The notes under the pieces were generated by a model. The model ran no database searches. It was not told where the DNA came from and saw only the letters and a program-made list of their open reading frames with translations. The translations under genes were made by a program, and so were the position numbers. Shown here in pieces: positions 1 to 11,193 of a stretch of 58,278 bases of DNA. The first letter of the stretch is position 1, and every line of letters starts with the position of its first letter. Source of the DNA: Saccoglossus kowalevskii (Eukaryota; Hemichordata; Enteropneusta; Harrimaniidae); assembly GCF_000003605.2 (NCBI RefSeq), contig NW_003120928.1, positions 248,180-306,457 on the forward strand. The letters run 5' to 3'.

Positions 1-2074
1 CAGGGACTAAATGGTTTCTATAAAACAATAATCAGGATCGCAAAAATGTCAACTCATTTGAAACACTTTCCGGACGTCTCTATCAGGGGGAAATCTCTTT
101 TCCTCGGGGGTTCTCCACACTGTCAGGGGGGAACTCGTCTCGTCTCTCTATCTCGTCCCCTTGAGGTACGGGATCGGGAAGGTCACTTATACTTTACAGT
201 CAAATAAGACACACACAACGAAATACGTTCAACTCTCGTCTCGGTCGATCTTTTGGACCACTCTATAAGACACAGCGCCCTGGGGAAGGGTCCCCAAGAC
301 TCTCACAAGGCTGAACCAAGACTCGCCCAAGACTGAACCCTCTCAAGGCTCGCCCCTGGACTGGACTCCCGACTGCCCAAAACTGCACTCTCTCTTCTAC
401 TGCGTCTATCGTGCTGTGCTCCCCAAGACCAACTCAAACTCTCTTTATTCATTTTCAAAACTCTAACCAATTACAAAACAGTAAAAAGACTCTAGGGCGT
501 AACCTTCAATCATAAAGCCAATCATACTAAGTACTGAATACGTCATATCTTTTGATTAATCGTTCACTACATTAATAACTATGGATGTAAGAATAGCGAC
601 GGTATCTTGTAATTAGTTCCAAATCACTGAGCTAAGCTCCGTCCAAAACTTCAAATAGACCTAAACGATGACAGACATAACACAGCCATTCGCTAATAAT
701 CAGCTAATTAAGTCGGTTAACAGATACGCGAAAACTAATTCATGACATCTCTCTCTCTTCTGAAATCCGCCTCGGTGATCATGGGCTCGTCCGGAATCTA
801 TTTCTTTCTAAAGTGTTGCGCCAGGTTTACGTTGTCGGCGTTTATCTTTAAATCTAGTTTTTGGTTTTTTTTCATGGACGAGGACAGTTTTTCCACACAA
901 ACAAAGAATCTGAGGTTAAGTGGCTTTCGTCCACTGATGTCGCACCTTTGAATCGATTAGAAACCTGTGAATACATACACTATACGTTTCACTGAAACTT
1001 TCCACAACACAACATCTAAAAAATCTCTCTCAAAAAAACTAAAATAATAAAATAGACCGAAAAATGTATATCGTTTAAAAGTATACTGAATGACCAGTGT
1101 TATTACGGCTCAGGGGTATGACTTCCTCTCACATTTTGTCATTTGGTGGCGCACTTTCGGCGAGTGTCGGAAATCCGGAAACAGTCGACCGTTTCAGGAT
1201 AGGTGGGCGTGGCTACAACACGAGAAATATCCCAAATTTACTATACTAGTAATCATTTGCAGCAAAAAAATCAATAACTGCCCATTTCAGCGGGACACAG
1301 ATCTAAAATAGGAAACGTGAGGGTGGACATAGCACAGGCACTTTAAGTTTTTCAATACATTTTTTCAGCTTGAAACGATAGAATCATTCAACTATGAATT
1401 ATCATCTTGTCTATCGGAAATTATTTTGGTACAGTTTTACTGAAAAGACGAGTTTTTAATTTCCAATGATATCAATTTATGCAAATGGGGCGATATTTTA
1501 GATTTACGAAATGTTAGCGCCAGTTTTTTCAATAAGTTTAATTTATTATTATCAGACACGCGGATAATGGCGAAGTGTGGGATTGTTCAGGAGTGTTGGA
1601 TGCAAAGTGCCGTAATATGTTCTCCATTACTAAAAATACGCAGCAAACATTCATTTAGAAATTATCCTACACAAGGATCCAGAGCTCGATCTCATATAAT
1701 AAAGAACTTAAATTTACAGAATAATAATAAAGGTGCACCGCCATCATATAACTACGTTGGCATAATAAAACGAAGTTTGCATATTAAATTTCATCCCTAT
1801 ATCACTTTGCATATAATATAGATGCGTAACGTCGTAATATAATGGTGTTTTACAGCAAAGTAATGAGATGTGTTAGTAATGTGTTAGACATCAATATAAT
1901 GCAGCAATGGCGTTCCATACTTCATATTACCAGAATGCATTAGCACTAATAGAGCAACACAAAATGAATAAAAACATTTCGTATTATAATTGGGTTGTAG
2001 TATGAATGGGCAACTTTCATATACACGTGGCATGACTTTCTTGCACCCAGGGAAATATCACCGTCATCCTGTGT
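1..2074. other. Left end of window without a recognised gene
   Basis: Bases 60-420 are rich in CT runs and short G5-G6 runs. No protein domain, tRNA or clear terminal repeat was recognised. The only weak candidate is the minus-strand frame at 798-945. Confidence 0.5.
798..945 (-). CDS. Possible orphan 3' exon, unidentified
   Basis: Minus-strand frame of 48 codons plus stop, from TGC at 944 after a candidate AG at 946-947, to TAG at 800-798. It is Lys/Asn-rich near the end (MKKNQKLDLKINADNVN). No family is recognised and the acceptor lacks a strong pyrimidine tract, so it may be chance. If real it would be the last exon of a minus-strand gene with earlier exons not found here. Confidence 0.15.
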
Positions 2075-2203
2075 TTAAAGGTCAGTGGCCGTCGCGCCGC
2101 GTTCTGTTCGATATGGGACTCATAGTGACGTACACAACACGTGTAAAATACATTGTTTACATGAAATTCGAACACTCCCTGCGCGACGACCATAGTTCTT
2201 TAA
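2075..2203. mobile_element. Short TTAA-flanked MITE-like element (family B relative)
   Basis: Bounded by TTAA at 2075-2078 and 2200-2203. The left end AGGTCAGTGGCCGTCGCGCC and right end GCGCGACGACCATAG are inverted and resemble family B ends. No coding capacity. Confidence 0.55.
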
Positions 2204-2601
2204 AAGTTTATAATATTCTAAATATTCTACGAAAGATCGCATATAATCTTAATCTAACGTGATCGTCGTGCATTTTTGGTGTTTCGTTATGTTAAAACAT
2301 TGATGGCCCACTCTTCGATCGTCTTTCAACTGAATCGCGTTGTGTTCGAGTGTGCACAGTGCGTTAGAAGACCGTAATGAACGGTCAATTGTAACTCATT
2401 GCACACAGCATTGTGTTTATCCCTTAATGCGATGGAGTTGAATTACGTGACATGCATTTTATCCACTTCCGAGTTATTGCGAACACTGTAACACAGGCAT
2501 GGCGTCCTTTTTGGGACAGATACAGTCCTCATGCGGACACGATTAGCGGGTGATGATAATAGTTTTGAGGACAATGCGCGTCAGTTTAAAAAGACACGAA
2601 T

Positions 2602-2908
2602 TTAAAGGGCGGTAGTCGTCGCGCCACGCATGCGCGAGATATATGGGTCCCATAGTATAAACAAAGATAGCGACTTTGACTGTTGCGCAAATCAACGTGT
2701 ACAAACTGAGACGTTACAAATCTTTAATTAGGTATTTTTAGGTGATTGGAAGGTATCGAGGAGTCACCGGCGGGAATTAGTGCAAGGCACGCCAAGGTCA
2801 AACCTCATACTTGTGATTGCCATTTGACGAGCGCATTGAATTGTGGGAAATCAATGTTTATCAACACAAAAGTCGTACATGTACAGCGTGACGTCTGCCG
2901 CCCTTTAA
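2602..2908. mobile_element. TTAA-flanked MITE, family B, copy 1
   Basis: TTAA at 2602-2605 and 2905-2908 flank inverted ends (left AGGGCGGTAGTCGTCGCGCC, right GACGTCTGCCGCCCT). The interior matches 20890-21195 along its length, including the TATATGGGTC and CAAACTGAGACGTTAC stretches. About 307 bp and non-coding, so a non-autonomous DNA transposon. Confidence 0.8.
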
Positions 2909-2980
2909 GTCACTATTTTGCTTCGTAAAGATTTTATTCGCGCCGAGTGTTCAAAAAATGTCAATTTTTCTTTTTTAGCT

Positions 2981-3140
2981 AAAGCGGAGGACTCGTCACC
3001 TGCGCATGCGTCAGATGGTCATTGCGTGTCATTCTTTACAAACAAGCGTCTACCCATGAGTTTATGCGTTTTTAGCGTGTGTTGTTATCGTCGCTTGGGA
3101 CTCAAATCCCGCGCGTACGCAGGTGACCCTCTCGCTTTAA
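2981..3140. mobile_element. TTAA-type MITE, family A, copy 1
   Basis: About 160 bp matching the copies at 11327, 25898 and 40045. Ends AAAGCGGAGGACTCGTCACC and AGGTGACCCTCTCGCTT are near-inverted; the right TTAA is intact (3137-3140), the left one diverged to CTAA. It lies 70 bp from a family B element. Confidence 0.75.
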
Positions 3141-5219
3141 CATAATCTATCTGACTCTACCAATATTCGAATTATTTGTATTCACAGACCATGTACACGT
3201 CTGGCATGCAGTATTTACTTATATAACGAATTTTGAGACCCTCTAATTGATACAAAATCATGCAAACGCCACTAACGTCCATGGATTGCATATTATGATA
3301 TAGTCGTCGAGTCGCAATTGTTTATAAACTTGAATAACCATGCTTAGGAAATACATGAATGAGTATTTTTATTTACAAATAACAAACATACTAAAACAAA
3401 ATTATATTTATTTATAAATAATGTATTTTGCTGCGTTATAAGTAATTAATATAACACGTCTTTCTGATTATGTACGACACTCAATTGTATGTATATAATA
3501 CTTATAAACACCGATTATCTTCATAATTTAATACCATTTTTTCCAATTTCTTTATGTATAAGATATCTCGAATCATAATTGAATAACATTTAGGTAATAA
3601 CAGTATTTTTTAAATTATAAAATGTATATAAAGATTTATAAATAAACCAATAAGTTAGCTAATAATATTTACTTTGAAATTTATTTATTTTATTTAATGA
3701 TAATTTTTACATATAGTATTCTAAAAATAAAAAAAAACGCGATACGAGTAAATTCACAGACGGCACACCATACGGCATGGGTCAGGGATGACGTATGAAA
3801 CAAGGTTAAAATACATGACATTCAGAGAAACGATACGTGACGACCGATTTATTTTATAAAGTCGTGGCTTAGAGTCAGCTTTGAGCGAGTACTTGTTTAA
3901 AAAATGACCCAGATGTGCTGTCACATGAACGCTTTAACAACCGCCGTTTCGGATTACGTTTGAACTATATCATAGGGTCTGTAGTATATCTGCTTACAGC
4001 TTCTATAAGACTTGCTAATTCAACCTTCGATACTCGACGCTTTGATTTGACAAAAAATATAACAAATCTAACACATACACCACGCTGTAAAGAAAATATA
4101 TAGGTATGTGAGCGCTTGATGCTGACTCCTTCGCAATGTGGAGATCTAGAACACAAGTTGAAGAACGTGGGACATTAAGTTGCGTGACGTCACAATGACG
4201 TCGGCAGCACCAAATGTCAAGCAACACACGAGAGTTTAGTAGCAAATCACGTTTGAGAACGATATACTATTACCATTGGCGCCTAGTGGACCAATCTCAG
4301 GCTAGTGTATACAATTTTGTTTAGTCACTTACTGGTTAGATTTTAACGAGACCAATGATATACTAACTGTAGGATACTGCGGGTCAAATAAATAATTGCC
4401 AAACGTCGACACCGCTAGCCATTCAAATGTGCATTTATGTTTTACGGCTATTACCCGCTGCAAACTGTACTAAGTTTACCATAAGTGATTAGAACACTCC
4501 ATAGTTACCTGCATCTCTCGGCAAAGAACGACTCGCTACGGTTAATTTTGAAATGTTCTTGGGGGAAAAAAAAACGTTTATAATGAAGAGAGAGAAACAC
4601 CAGTAAAACAAATGCCACGTAAAGTTGAAACAAAACCACTGGGCCATGTGGCTGTAAATAAAAGATAATTGCGTTACTGATATCTCGGACCTACGGAAGA
4701 GATAATAGACCTTGACACGGTTAGCAGATTCCAAAAGTCCTTCATTCTATTGAAAAAAAAACGTCGATCGTTGTTTCACGTTGCAAACAAATCGATCATA
4801 TTTAAGGATTACCTCAAGTATTACATCTGTATTAGGAACTGAGACGTACACCCAAAAGGTGAGTTCACATTATAGAGGGTCACACGAGGCCATGACGACC
4901 CAGTAGTACACAAGCTATGGTCAGCTGGTTAGATATGCATGTATGTATACATACTGTCATGTAGTTTCGACTTTGCTAAATGTATAGCAGGTATACAAAG
5001 CAGAATTGATGCAAGTTAGTTGGCACAAATTTTACCATTCTACCATTTTTTACTCACCGTGTCTAGTTAGTTTCGAGTGCCTGAAACTCGAGTGGTATAT
5101 GAATTTGAACTTAACGGTATGTATTTGTATGTTATGTCACTCCCAAGTTAATACTACGTTTGAAATGACGTAATGCACACAGAAAAGATGTCATTTTATA
5201 ATTCCACTATGTATCACGC
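3141..5219. other. AT-rich sequence, no gene seen
   Basis: No exon-like frame with splice signals or known motif. Two CRE-like octamers occur at 4185-4192 (TGACGTCA) and 4196-4203 (TGACGTCG). Confidence 0.5.
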
Positions 5220-5760
5220 TTAATATTCCAGTTATGACGATCATGGCTTTTAATCAGCAACAATTATGTAATAATACGCATCTATAATGTAATTTTCAGC
5301 AATCATGATGTCATAATCAGTATCCATGATTTTATAATCAGCAACTATGATGTCATATTCAACATCCATGTTGCCACAATTAAAAAGCGTAATGACTTAT
5401 TCAGCAACTATTTGTCATAATCATCAGCAATGATCCCTTAATCAACATCCAGTATGTCATAATCTGCAACTTGATGCCGTAATCATTATCCATGATGTCA
5501 TAATCAACATCCATGATGTCATAATTAACAACCATAGTGCCGTATTCATCATCCATGATGTTATTACTAGTATCTATGATGTCATGATCAGCAATCGTGG
5601 TATCTTAATCAGAAACTATGATGTAACACTCATCATCCATGATTTCGTAATCACTATTCATGTCACAACTACCAGTGACCATAACTCCATTACCATCGTC
5701 AAAGATGTCATAATCAGCAACCATAATTTCAAATTGAGCATCCATGATAACGGTATTCTT
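5220..5760. repeat. Degenerate minisatellite with TGATGTCA units
   Basis: About 540 bp of imperfect tandem units near 24 bp, typified by ATGATGTCATAATCAGCAAC, with alternating CAGCAAC and CATCCATG joints. Many units hold TGATGTCA, a one-base variant of the CRE/ATF site. Frames on both strands stay open for about 60 codons only because of the repeat. Confidence 0.8.
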
Positions 5761-7106
5761 TATAATTCTGTAATAATCACGTAACACTGTACGAGTTAAA
5801 CAAATGAAACTTTATGTATTCATGCCTTTGCTATTTAATAAGTGTTTTCATAAAATATCAATATCATTGCTCTGATTTGTCTACATTCACACCAGTCCAC
5901 TATCATCTATGTGCACACGCTATGACAATAGTATCACGGACTTTCACTTTAAATCAAGTCAACACAGAATAATTGAAGCAGTGGTGCGGCTCAAAGAAAA
6001 TTAAAATGCTCAAACTAGAACGGTTGGTCATCTCTAAACTTTGCTTGCGAACAAACTAGACATACCCTCGCAGATGAAAAAACGATATTTGACCCGAATT
6101 AGATATATTTTACAAATATCATTTCTACGCACAGTAGTACAGTTACTATATATATAGCTGGTAAGAGACCCGTTCACTGAAAACTATATGCCAAGTATGC
6201 AACCTCAGTCAGTTAAACGTAATTGTTAATGATTGCAAAATATGACTTTAAGTGGGTTTCCCAAATTTGTAAACAATACACATTAGTGGGTTAGGACCCT
6301 TTGTTTGTTTTTGAAGGTTAATTACATTGCAGGTACACTTGTAAGACGTTACAACACTCCAAAAACGAAATGAGTGAGAACGATAGGACGAAATGAAATT
6401 TTAGTATATATCATATTGTTTTTACCTAAAAAAGTTTCATTTAAAAACATTTTACTTAGTGTGTGCATGTGTACTTTAAAGTGATTTTGTAAATGAACAG
6501 ATTGGACTTCATGTTGTTCTTTTGCACGTGGTGTACGTAAGTATATTTTTTCTGGAAATAACAAATTATCATTTGGCCTTCCTTAAAGGATTTGCCAAAT
6601 AAGGGATGATGTCTTTCTTTGTTTTAAAAATGCTGTGACAATATGCACTACTGATTCTGCGTGGCCAGACCTTTAAGCTCGCTGTCAAACAATTTGTCAA
6701 GTCAAAACAGCTACGCGCCAGAGTATATAATAAATCACGCATCATGAAAAAAGTCAAACAATCGATACGTCATCAGTTGACTCGTCCCTAACGTCTCCTC
6801 AACAACAACTCAATATTTGCTAGAAAATATCGACAATATGCTGCTACTCTGCAAAGTTCTGGATAGTCCAGTTTACGCGAATGACGTCAGGAATTTTAAT
6901 CGGGAATTCCGACAAGCCACACGAAACTCTTACTTTATACGAACCAGCCGAGTTACGTACCTCATCTGGCTTTACACTGGGGAGTGCCACGGCGCATTTT
7001 GACGCAACAAAGGCATTCCCTTCATCTTTACTAATCAATTTTTACAATTCAGAATAGAACGAAAAGTTTCTATCGGCCGATTGAATAACATTGGAACGTT
7101 TTCAAA

Positions 7107-7178
7107 TGACGTCGTTGCGCGTCGTTGCGATTGGCTGGTTCGATTCAACTGCCATTGAAATTCATAAATATTTATAAA
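7107..7178 (+). promoter_or_regulatory. Candidate promoter elements upstream of the M13 gene
   Basis: A CRE-like TGACGTCG (7107-7114), an inverted CCAAT box ATTGG (7130-7134) and a TATA-like TATTTATAAA (7169-7178) occur in that order and in plausible spacing about 0.4-0.5 kb before the start codon. A full TGACGTCA lies at 6882-6889 and another at 4185-4192. This fits a transcription start near 7.2 kb with an untranslated first exon spliced to the acceptor at 7592. It is an inference from motif order only. Confidence 0.25.
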
Positions 7179-7603
7179 GATGAAGGAATGACCTTGTTGC
7201 CCCAAATCATATACAACGAATGCATTCCCATTGAGTCAAGCCATTCGCCCGAGTAACGCCAACTTTCATTCCGATGAATTGGACGTTTGTCATCTAAAGT
7301 GAAATCACCATATTCGAGACAGGAAAAAACATTGTGTTCGAGTCCGTAACAGCGTCCGAAATATAATTCATGATTTTCGAATAAGTGATGCCTCCTAAAA
7401 GAATGATAAAACATAAAGTTGTACCGGGAAATTCGCTTATGATGTACCGCTCAATTTTGCCCGCTCAGTCACCACTGTTTCCTGGCATTGTCGCGTCAAT
7501 TCAGTGCCCTCTATTTCCACGTGTGCGTCGCCGTCGTTAGAGCTCAATTCAAACGTACTGGATAAGCACAGCTTTTATTCTTTTCTATGCAGGTTACATC
7601 GTT

Positions 7604-10600
7604 ATGGATCGCTTCTATTTAGTTGCTGTTATCTGCTTGATTCTCAAATTCACCGAAATCTACGGAAGACCATCCCAAATTGTTGTTCTGGATTCAGTGA
7701 CAAGTGACTTAGGTCAAGGTAATTGGTTTGATATCTCACAAATAATTACTTAAATTACCGGTAGTTTATTTAAATAAGAGAGGGACATGTAGAGATTTGT
7801 ATTTGAATAAATTAATAAAGCGTTATGTTTAAAGAGATCTTAAAATGATCACTGTAAATTGAATACGTTGTATATAAAATAGACCACAGTGAGTTTTAAT
7901 TTGATTACCGTGATCAAATGAAAATCGTGTTCAGGCACAATTTCTACGATGTTTGTCAACCAATTAAAGCGCGTTTTACATAGAAAGAGGTTCGCAACAC
8001 GATACATGGTTGGTTGCTGGTCTTGTGGGGTCTGAACGCTATTTGTATAACATGGCCAGGTGTATTTGTAAAAAAAAAAAAACCATGGCAACAAGTTCGA
8101 AGCTGAAATGCATTCGACCTCAAGGCTTCAGGCTATTTTTTTTATTCAAGTATAGTTGCATTTAGCCTTAAGTTGACAGCTGCATTGGTAGTCGAAAAAG
8201 CCTCTATGTACGCCTATATAAGGGTCGGGTTCGAGTTAGGATTAGACATGGTGTACACTGGGAATTTTTTCTAATGCCACGCAATTGGTATAGCGAATAG
8301 TTTGCATAACATATAAAAAAAATACTTATGTGCTAGGTGACAGTTCCGCGCAGTCACTGTATTTTGCCTGATTTGTAGGATTATCAGTACCTACTCTAAT
8401 TGAGAACTACATGACATCCGAAGGGTCGTACGACAGTCACGTGGTATTCAAACATTATTCAAACATGGTCCTCCAATATTGCATCTGTAAATGAAAGAAA
8501 TCTCGGTCCTATTCAGTTGTAACACATTCTTATGGGCTGTAACACGTACACTGATAGTAAAAGTACATATAGCGAAATTATTTTATATTAGGTATTTTAG
8601 GTAGTATCAAGCAGACTATATTTGAAATATTACATAGGAGCATGCTAAATGAATATGCAGATAAGCTTATTAGTATGCACGGAATCATTCGAACAAATAA
8701 TCAAATCTTGAAGTACATTTTAGGTAAAATTAACATAATGTACAATTTGTAGATTTCTGGTGAACGTAAAATTTAGTTTATTCGGCAGACCGTATTCCCG
8801 TTGAAAGTCACGTCGCTCGATTGACTCGAACTAGTACATACCTGAATCACCGAGAAATTACAGTATTTCGATTTACTTTAAATTGTGCAAGTCTTTCTGT
8901 GATAGCTGAATGGCTGGATTCTTTTTGTGATCATTACAAAACTAATTACGAACAAGGAAGAACATGGCGAAATTTGTTCGGACAAAATGTCACGTGACAT
9001 TTCGAAAATTAATTATTCATTTTGTTTAGTATGTGCAACCGACGAGCAGAACACCACAATAGACCAGGTCAACGAAACGAAAATCAACGAAACCTCGATT
9101 ATTTTTATTAAAAATTGTATTATATATGAGTTTGCCGTCTGGTATTTGTTGATAGTTATCACCAGTCGCGTGAGCATAACGATTGTATATTGTTATTTAT
9201 GTATTTGACATGTTGAGTCTTTAGAAACCATACACAGTTAATTCCATGACGCCAGGGCTCGGTCAAATAAACAAACCACAAGTACTGTCTACTGATCAAT
9301 GTAATTGAGTTGCTTACTCATGAATCACTCCTCGTAAGTTGTCATTTGTTTTATAACGAACAAACAGTTACGTTAGACCCTTGTGATATTTTGCAGCTCA
9401 AATTAGTATATATCCTCGGGGCGGAGCCACGTACGTCACAAACGTTCCACGTTGCTAAGACGCGCAACACTGTACCATGTATTTCTATGGGCTCTGCGCG
9501 CGCTGCTGTTGAACGCCGGTCAAGCCGGTGAAAATTATAGAAAACAACACAAACTTAACTTTGAAGTAATCCTGAACAACCGAATTTATATATGTTACAC
9601 ACATAGGGCTAATCTTGTTACACTGTTCTGGGGAGTCTCAACAACCATCCCAAAGTACCGTTTTCTTCGAGTTGTTGGCCTTTATTTTTACCGCGAAGGT
9701 TGCCAGGCGGTGAAAATGCCCGGGTATCCGTCCCCGAGGATACTATCATATGCACGACTGATTGGTGTGCACACAGTCCTCTTGATTTCAGATTTGATTT
9801 TTCCTGTTTTGTTGTTTTCCGAGGCTAATGGGTCATGTATTGTCTTGTTTATTCAAATGAGATCTATATACCACCGTGAGACGTTTTATGTTAAATCCAA
9901 ACAGTTCTCTGAAGGGTATTAAGGGCATAACAATCAGGGGGACACTCAATATTAAAACCTTACACCATGTGCGTTCTTGCTAAAAAATAAATGGGCCCCT
10001 AGGGCTGGCAACACATTGGCAAACCATACCCCCTATTACGGACGCAATGTAAATTCAGTACCCCCTAGAGCAGACATATTGAAGAAAAAAACACCCCCTA
10101 TTTCAGACATATATTGAGAACATCCTACCCCTATTACGAGGATTCTCTGCCGTGTTTGCACTCAAGTGGAGTGTGATCAACTCAAACAAGTTACTGTGTA
10201 TGCAAATCCTGTTGGTGTCATTCGTTGTTTGATGAAGAAAGATGAGAACTATTGACATGATATATTGTGAATATGATCATTTATTTGATAGTTTAATACA
10301 CAATGCACCAAACTTTGCCAGGATTCTTATTCCATCAGATACTATTACGCAATTTTATGTTCAGCTCCGAGTGACTTTGGCATGAATACAGGGCAGAAAA
10401 CCCCCCAAAAAGCAGGATCTGAATGCGAATGAGGACGAGGCGCGAAAGAAGTGTGGATGACTCCGGGGGATGACTTTCTGTGTGCGGTTAATTGTAATCG
10501 ACGAATCGAAACGAAACGGGATAACACACATAATGAAAATTAAACTGTAATCAGTGAAAATAGGTTTTATACGTACAGTATTTACAAAATACTTGCCGAA

Positions 10601-11193
10601 AATAATATTTAATACGCATATGGCTCGTTTCGCTAATTACAGATAATCGAAAATGTGTAATCAGCGAAACAAGGGTCTGAAACTTACAATATTCACCTTT
10701 CAGTAGTGGTTAAAACAATTATCTATAATTAGCGAAACGAACCATTCACTAATTAAAATCCCGTTAATTTCGGCAAATGTTTTATGTCGTTATATACACT
10801 ACTGAAACGTGAATATACTAATGACAATATAATGCTTCGACTCGCGATGATATCCTACTTGTTTTCGGTCAACTATCAACGCTGCAAATAATATCATCGA
10901 GATGCACGCTCGAAAGCATATGAAAACGACTTCCAACAATACCACGCAAATAGCGTCTAGCAGTACATTGATATCGTTTGTGGAGAACGAATCCGTGCCT
11001 CAAATCTCGGCCAAGTACATTCAAGCTTTATGACCATAAACAACTTAGTCGTTAATTTCACACGCTTTATATTTCAAAGTACCATATAACGTGACAACCA
11101 TTGGTGATGATGACGACGATGTCGATAACGACGATGATGACGACGAAGTTACTGGAAACACGTATTGTGAGTCAAAACACTGTCATTATGTTG
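7604..11193 (+). CDS. M13 gene exons 1-2: signal peptide and acidic linker
   Basis: Exon 1 (7604-7718) begins with [16 protein letters not shown], a short basic N-terminus followed by a hydrophobic core with a plausible cleavage after IYG near residue 21. Neprilysins normally have a longer cytoplasmic tail and a type II membrane anchor here. A pyrimidine-rich acceptor ends at 7592, 11 bases before this ATG, so a 5' untranslated exon probably lies upstream. Exon 2 (11080-11193) encodes a run of Asp at residues 48-60, then CESKHC, matching the first disulfide pair of the M13 ectodomain. Phases are 0-1 and 1-1. The intron between them is 3.4 kb. Confidence 0.85.

Noticed and set aside
1-430. LTR or retrotransposon end
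   Set aside because: G-runs resemble a polypurine tract, but no TG..CA ends, primer site or second LTR were seen.
2746-3145. Open frames of 60-75 codons
   Set aside because: They lie inside MITE copies of families A and B, recur with the repeats and have no coding signature.
5220-5760. CRISPR-like array
   Set aside because: Units are contiguous and degenerate with no unique spacers, and the genome is clearly eukaryotic.
9452-9922. A 156-codon plus-strand open frame in M13 intron 1
   Set aside because: No domain, no fitting splice phases with exons 1 and 2, and composition like a random frame.
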